Source: Hemibagrus wyckioides (Eukaryota; Chordata; Actinopteri; Siluriformes; Bagridae). From it: DNA of 64,000 bases. The position numbers and the translations under genes were made by a program. The notes under the pieces were generated by a model. That model worked only from the letters and a program-made list of their open reading frames with translations, ran no database searches and was not told the origin of the DNA. How positions within the stretch are numbered: position 1 is the first letter of the stretch; the number at the start of each line of letters is the position of its first letter. The stretch lies in NCBI RefSeq assembly GCF_019097595.1, contig NC_080711.1, positions 11,754,428 to 11,818,427 on the forward strand, written 5' to 3'. Below are positions 60,101 through 64,000 of the stretch, piece by piece.

Positions 60101-63100
60101 TAAAATCCTAAAATAAGACATTGTGATATCTTTTTTTAAAGCAATATGAAAATATTTTTTGGTTCTAGGTTCTCCTGGGACCAGATGATGCTGTGTTATC
60201 TGATGAACTGAACCATGCTTCAATCATTGATGGAATTAGACTGTGTCGGGCACAAAGGTTCCGCTACAAGCACATGAGCCTGGATGATTTGGAGCAAAAG
60301 CTGAAAGAATCCCAGGTAGACATGTGTGGCTATACCCATACTCTGCAGAAAAGTTACTAGCCTCCACATACTCGAGTTTCCTCCCCAGTCCAGAGACTGT
60401 GGGTGTGTAATTGTGCCCTGCGATGAGTTCACACCCCATCTAGAGTCCCCTGGGATAGGTTTAGTAGTACAGAATCATTTGTTTTACTATTTAAAGCTGC
60501 ACAAAAATTGCTTGTAGTACATGCTTAACTTCTCTGTATTGTTAAGTTGACTAGCAAGACTTTTTCTTATCGAGAACTGTTTATTGTCTTGGATTGTTGG
60601 TCAAGGAAGGGTGCACCTGGGATTAAGACCACTGCTATGCATTAGATTAGACAGTGAACTGAGCAGGGATGCAGACTACAATTTTTTCATACCAGGCGTA
60701 ACAATTCAGTGATACAAATATTTATACCTTTTTGTCAAATAATTCTAATTATTGAATATTTATCATATTTGTTGCATCCTTAATAATACATGCCCTATTT
60801 TTCCCACACACATAGTCTTGCCGCTTAAGGCTGGTGGTAACTGATGGCGTGTTCTCTATGGATGGTGATGTGGCTCCTCTGGTGGGTATCTGTGATCTTG
60901 CTGAGCAGTATGGAGCGTTGGTTTTCATAGACGAATGCCATGCAACGGGATTCTTGGGTCCTCGTGGCCGGTAAGTATAAGAACATTTATCATAGAAAAA
61001 CAATTCATAGTACACAGCTAAATTGTAGGCTAGTGATTCATCAGTGTCTTAGTTTATGACCTTGATACAGAAAATGTCCTTCAATTCAGGTCAGCTATTT
61101 AACTTGCACGTTTTCTAATGTAATGAATTTGTATTTTCACCCAGAGGTACTGATGAGTTGCTGGGGGTGATGGACAGAGTGCACATTGTAAACTCCACTC
61201 TGGGAAAAGCTCTTGGAGGTGCAGCAGGTAAGTGTTAAACTGAAAAAAGATCGTTGACATCTTTTTGACAGTTACCACTGCCTTACTATTAACATGACGT
61301 ACTGTTAAATATGACTAGATTAATGAAAAATGAGTGAGAAGGCAAAACAAATTTATTTTATTTTTATAGGATTTAAGTTCATATGTAAGGCATAACAGAA
61401 TGGCACAAAACATGACAATAAAGAAAATGAGGAAATAATCCCTGTTCAAAAGTTTGCATACCTTTAGTTCTTAATATCGTGTATTGCCCCATTAGTATCA
61501 ATAATGGCATGCAGTCTTTTGTAATAATTGTACATCTTCTTCTTCGTTTTCCGGCTTTTCCCTTCAGGGGTCGCCACAGCGAATCATCTCTCTCCACCTA
61601 TTCCTATCTTCTGCATCCTCAACACTTGCACCCACTAGCTTCCTATCCTCATTTATTACATCCATATACCTCCTCTTTAGCCTTCCTCTTTGCCTCCTGT
61701 CTGGCATTTTTTTGCTGTAGCCATTGGAGGGTCAACTTGTGCTTTGTATCATTGTCATGTTGGAACGTCCAAGAGTGTCCCATGTGTAGCTTTCTTGCTG
61801 TAGAATGCAAATTGTCTGCCAGTATTTTCTGATAACATGCTGCATTCATCTTGCCATCAATTTTGACTAACTTCCCTGTGCCACTGGAGCTCACACAGCC
61901 CCAAAACATAAGAGATCCATCACCATGCTTCACAGTGGGGATGGTGTACTTTTCACCGTAAAGTGAAGGCTTTGTTGACTCGTCTTCGAACATAGGGTTT
62001 ATGGTTGTGACTATAAAGTTCAGTTTTGGTCTCATCACTCCAAATGAGGCTTGTCTTGAAAGCGGGCCTTTTTGTGGCATGGGTGCAGTAATGGCTTTTT
62101 CCTGGCAACTCAACCATGCAGGTCATTTGTGTTCAAGTACCTCCTTATTGGGGGGGGGGGGGGGGGGGGTTGTGTCCCGAACAATTCTTCTGGCAGTAGT
62201 GGGTGAAATCTTTCTTGGTCTACCTGACCATGGCTTGGTATAAACAGAACCTTTTATTTTCCACCTCTTTATCAGAGTTTGAACAGTACTGACTGGCATT
62301 TTCAAGTGTTGAGATATCTTTTTATATCCTTTTCTTGCTTTATAAAGTTCAACTTCCTTATTACGAAGGTCCACTGGCAGTTCTTTTTCTTCCCATTGGT
62401 GCAGTATCCAGCAAAGTTGGTGCATCACCTCATGAGCTGAGAAACTCACTGACTATTAATGCACAGACACTAATTACAGTTACAATGTACTTCCCTTCAA
62501 TAGCCATTTAAACCTCTGTGTGTCAACCTCTGTGTTTATAATGTGGTCAAACATTCAAGGATATGTAAACTTTTGATCAGGGTTGTTTGGGTGATTTCAG
62601 TTATCATTAGGTTTTAAAAAGTAGCCAAACAACTATGTGATAATTAATGACTTCATGTGACCACTATCCTTAAATAAATCTCAATTTATACTTAAAATTA
62701 CTTAAACATTTATTACATTGCAATTATTAAAAAATAAACAATTCCACTGGAAAGAACTGTAAAGAGGTCTATGGCCTGTTGCTTATAGAAAGCAACCATA
62801 GTTTTTGAGGACCATTATTTACTCAGCAGTTATATTTGTTTTTGATATGCTATATATTATATATAACCTCAACCTAAAGATGTCCTTCATTCTTTCAGGT
62901 GGTTACACAGTTGGACCAAAACCTTTAATTGACCTACTCAGGCAGCGCTCTCGTCCTTATCTCTTTTCCAACTCTCTCCCGCCTCCAGTGGTGGGCTCTG
63001 CCACTCGTGCAGTGGAACTGCTGATGGCATCCAATGAAATTGCACAAAGCATGGCCTCCAAAACCATGAGGTAGGTGTTGAGGGTAGGAATAAAGGGAGA

Positions 63101-63746
63101 ATTGCACAGGCTATAGTTTATCTTATACTGGACGTTAGATAAACATTCTGCGTTTGAAGTGAAAATGAACCAACAATGAGCCAGCAAGGACATGATCCAG
63201 AGATTTAAGTTTTATAACACTAACAAAAGTACACACTGTGAATGAAAACATGTCTCTGATTACATCCACCAGGTTCAGAAACAGCATGACACAGGCAGGG
63301 TTCACCATTGCAGGCACAGCTCATCCCATCTGCCCTGTGATGCTGGGAGACGCTCGTCTGGCTTCCATCATGGCTGATGACATGCTGAAACTAGGTAAGA
63401 CCTAAGATTTAACAACTTTCTGTCATTTTATAGTAACTTTTTATCTCGAAATGATCATGTAGTGAATTATAGATAATTAAACAAAAATCTCTTAAGATAA
63501 ATGAAAATATGAGGCAGTACAGTTAGTCTGGAGAAAATGATGCCACATTGCTCAACTGGAGCCCCTTTTTTTCTCTGTCTTCTCTTTTCCTCAGGAGTGT
63601 ATGTGATTGGATTCTCCTACCCCGTGGTTCCCAAAGGAAAAGCTCGTATCCGGGTCCAGATCTCAGCTGCACATACAGAGTCAGACATTGATCGTGCTGT
63701 AGAAGCCTTCATACAGACTGGCCGAAAGCATGGCGTCATATCATAG
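57170..63746 (+). CDS. gcat: glycine C-acetyltransferase (2-amino-3-ketobutyrate CoA ligase), mitochondrial
   Basis: PLP enzyme that cleaves 2-amino-3-oxobutyrate with CoA to glycine and acetyl-CoA, the second step of threonine breakdown after threonine dehydrogenase, in mitochondria. Nine exons: 57170-57389, 58703-58833, 58923-59024, 60169-60315, 60816-60970, 61145-61227, 62899-63070, 63273-63394, 63595-63746. All phases match, 427 residues (human is about 419). Seen: a basic, acid-free N-terminus fitting a mitochondrial targeting peptide ([20 protein letters not shown]), the alpha-oxoamine synthase core [50 protein letters not shown] (PLP-ring aspartate) and [14 protein letters not shown] with the Schiff-base lysine at about 273. 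The end, [20 protein letters not shown], is typical of the family. Introns 3 and 6 carry Tc1 elements. No sign of inactivation. Confidence 0.97.
59055..59413 (-). mobile_element. deleted Tc1-like element in gcat intron 3
   Basis: Same family as 37107 and 38739, inverted. Ends are cactgaccaggcataacatt and, complemented at the right, tgcaccaatcaggcataaca. The minus strand encodes [20 protein letters not shown] and [20 protein letters not shown], then breaks down. The catalytic region is deleted. Confidence 0.88.
60325..60465 (+). repeat. SINE fragment in gcat intron 4
   Basis: The text gtttcctccccagtccagag, tgtaattgtgccctgcgatg and accccatctagagtcccctg matches the body of the common fish SINE seen at 50050 and 8805. 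No target duplication found. Confidence 0.6.
61439..62583 (-). mobile_element. Tc1-like transposon in gcat intron 6, interrupted
   Basis: The terminal inverted repeats are ccctgttcaaaagtttgcat and, complemented at the right, ccctgatcaaaagtttacat. The minus strand encodes an N-terminal DNA-binding part (62449-62180: [38 protein letters not shown]). A 20-base G run (62150-62169) then breaks the frame, followed by [40 protein letters not shown] and [13 protein letters not shown]. The C-terminus, with the last catalytic acid, is cut off by the insertion at 61530-61707. Confidence 0.9.
61530..61707. repeat. interspersed repeat nested in the Tc1 element
   Basis: It begins cttcttcttcgttttccggc, then ttcaggggtcgccacagcga and ttcctatcttctgcatcctc, then tccatatacctcctctttag, ending ttgcctcctgtctggc. 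This is a frequent fish repeat; its first 40 bases share the ggggtcgccacagcg core with the SINE at 54596. The flanking Tc1 text is missing a segment, so the insertion came with a deletion. Confidence 0.65.
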
Positions 63747-63920
63747 AGTTTCTACACTACTGTTAGTATAACTGGATGCCTTTAACAGATTCACTTGCAA
63801 AGAGCAGCTTTAAGGAAATGGACTGTTACAATGAGACTTAACATTAGCTTAGCAATTCTGCTGAGATGCATAGGGTGAAATTGAAGGAGTTTTCACTAAT
63901 AAATGCTTTTCTCAATATTC
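63747..63920 (+). terminator. gcat: gcat 3' UTR with polyadenylation signal
   Basis: AATAAA occurs at 63897-63902 (cactaataaatgcttttctc), about 150 bases after the stop codon. A T-rich downstream element lies at 63930-63960. Confidence 0.75.
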
Positions 63921-64000
63921 CATCTGCCTTTCTTGTCTTTTTTTTTCTTTTCATTTTTTAGTTTGTATACAATACACAAAAACTGAGTAAACCCATTATT

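Noticed and set aside
1..64000. A coordinated undescribed system among the genes
   Set aside because: luc7l3, the rasip1-like gene and gcat have unrelated roles, separate promoters and long spacers; the remaining content is repeats and isolated candidate exons.

Overview
This is a stretch of vertebrate nuclear DNA, almost certainly from a teleost fish. It holds intron-rich genes with standard GT/AG splice sites, is AT-rich, has long (TA)n microsatellites, and is full of fish-type Tc1/mariner, hAT and Tigger transposon remnants, tRNA-derived SINEs and non-LTR retrotransposon pieces. Species cannot be fixed from the sequence.

Three genes are clear, all on the + strand. (1) 1-4077 is the 3' part of luc7l3 (U1-snRNP-associated splicing factor with an RS tail); the window starts inside one of its exons. 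(2) 7400-26474 is a complete 16-exon gene for a 1156-residue RA-FHA-DIL-PDZ scaffold of the Rasip1/Radil family (endothelial and junctional Rap1 effector). Every exon joins in frame. Its N-terminus looks like Rasip1, but it carries a C-terminal PDZ domain as in Radil. (3) 57170-63746 is a complete 9-exon gcat gene (mitochondrial glycine C-acetyltransferase, 427 residues). The last two are unrelated in function; nothing suggests an operon-like or coordinated system.

The 30 kb between rasip1 and gcat is mostly repeats. It also hides minus-strand exons. The best set is a three-exon gene at 36415-32132 with matching phases, encoding a 74-residue acidic protein I do not recognise. Its promoter and first exon lie in a 1.7 kb tandem duplication (35954-37720 and 37731-39382). 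Weaker minus-strand exon candidates lie at 44191-44499 and 54130-55960, and CpG/E2F/CRE-rich promoter-like patches at about 42300 and 56570.

Mobile DNA by position: Tc1-like elements at 9867, 27991, 34010, 37107, 38739, 42396, 49225, 52630, 59055 and 61439; hAT elements with exact 8-bp target duplications at 30834-31669 and 39458-39869; a hAT transposase fossil at 47861-49223; a Tigger/pogo derivative at 51769-52584; nested LINEs at 50320-51612; SINEs at 28487, 50050 and 54596 (the last with a perfect 20-bp target duplication). I found no rRNA, functional tRNA, CRISPR, viral or bacterial feature, and no convincing undescribed system. The most worthwhile leads are the domain mix of the rasip1-like gene and the small minus-strand gene with its duplicated first exon.
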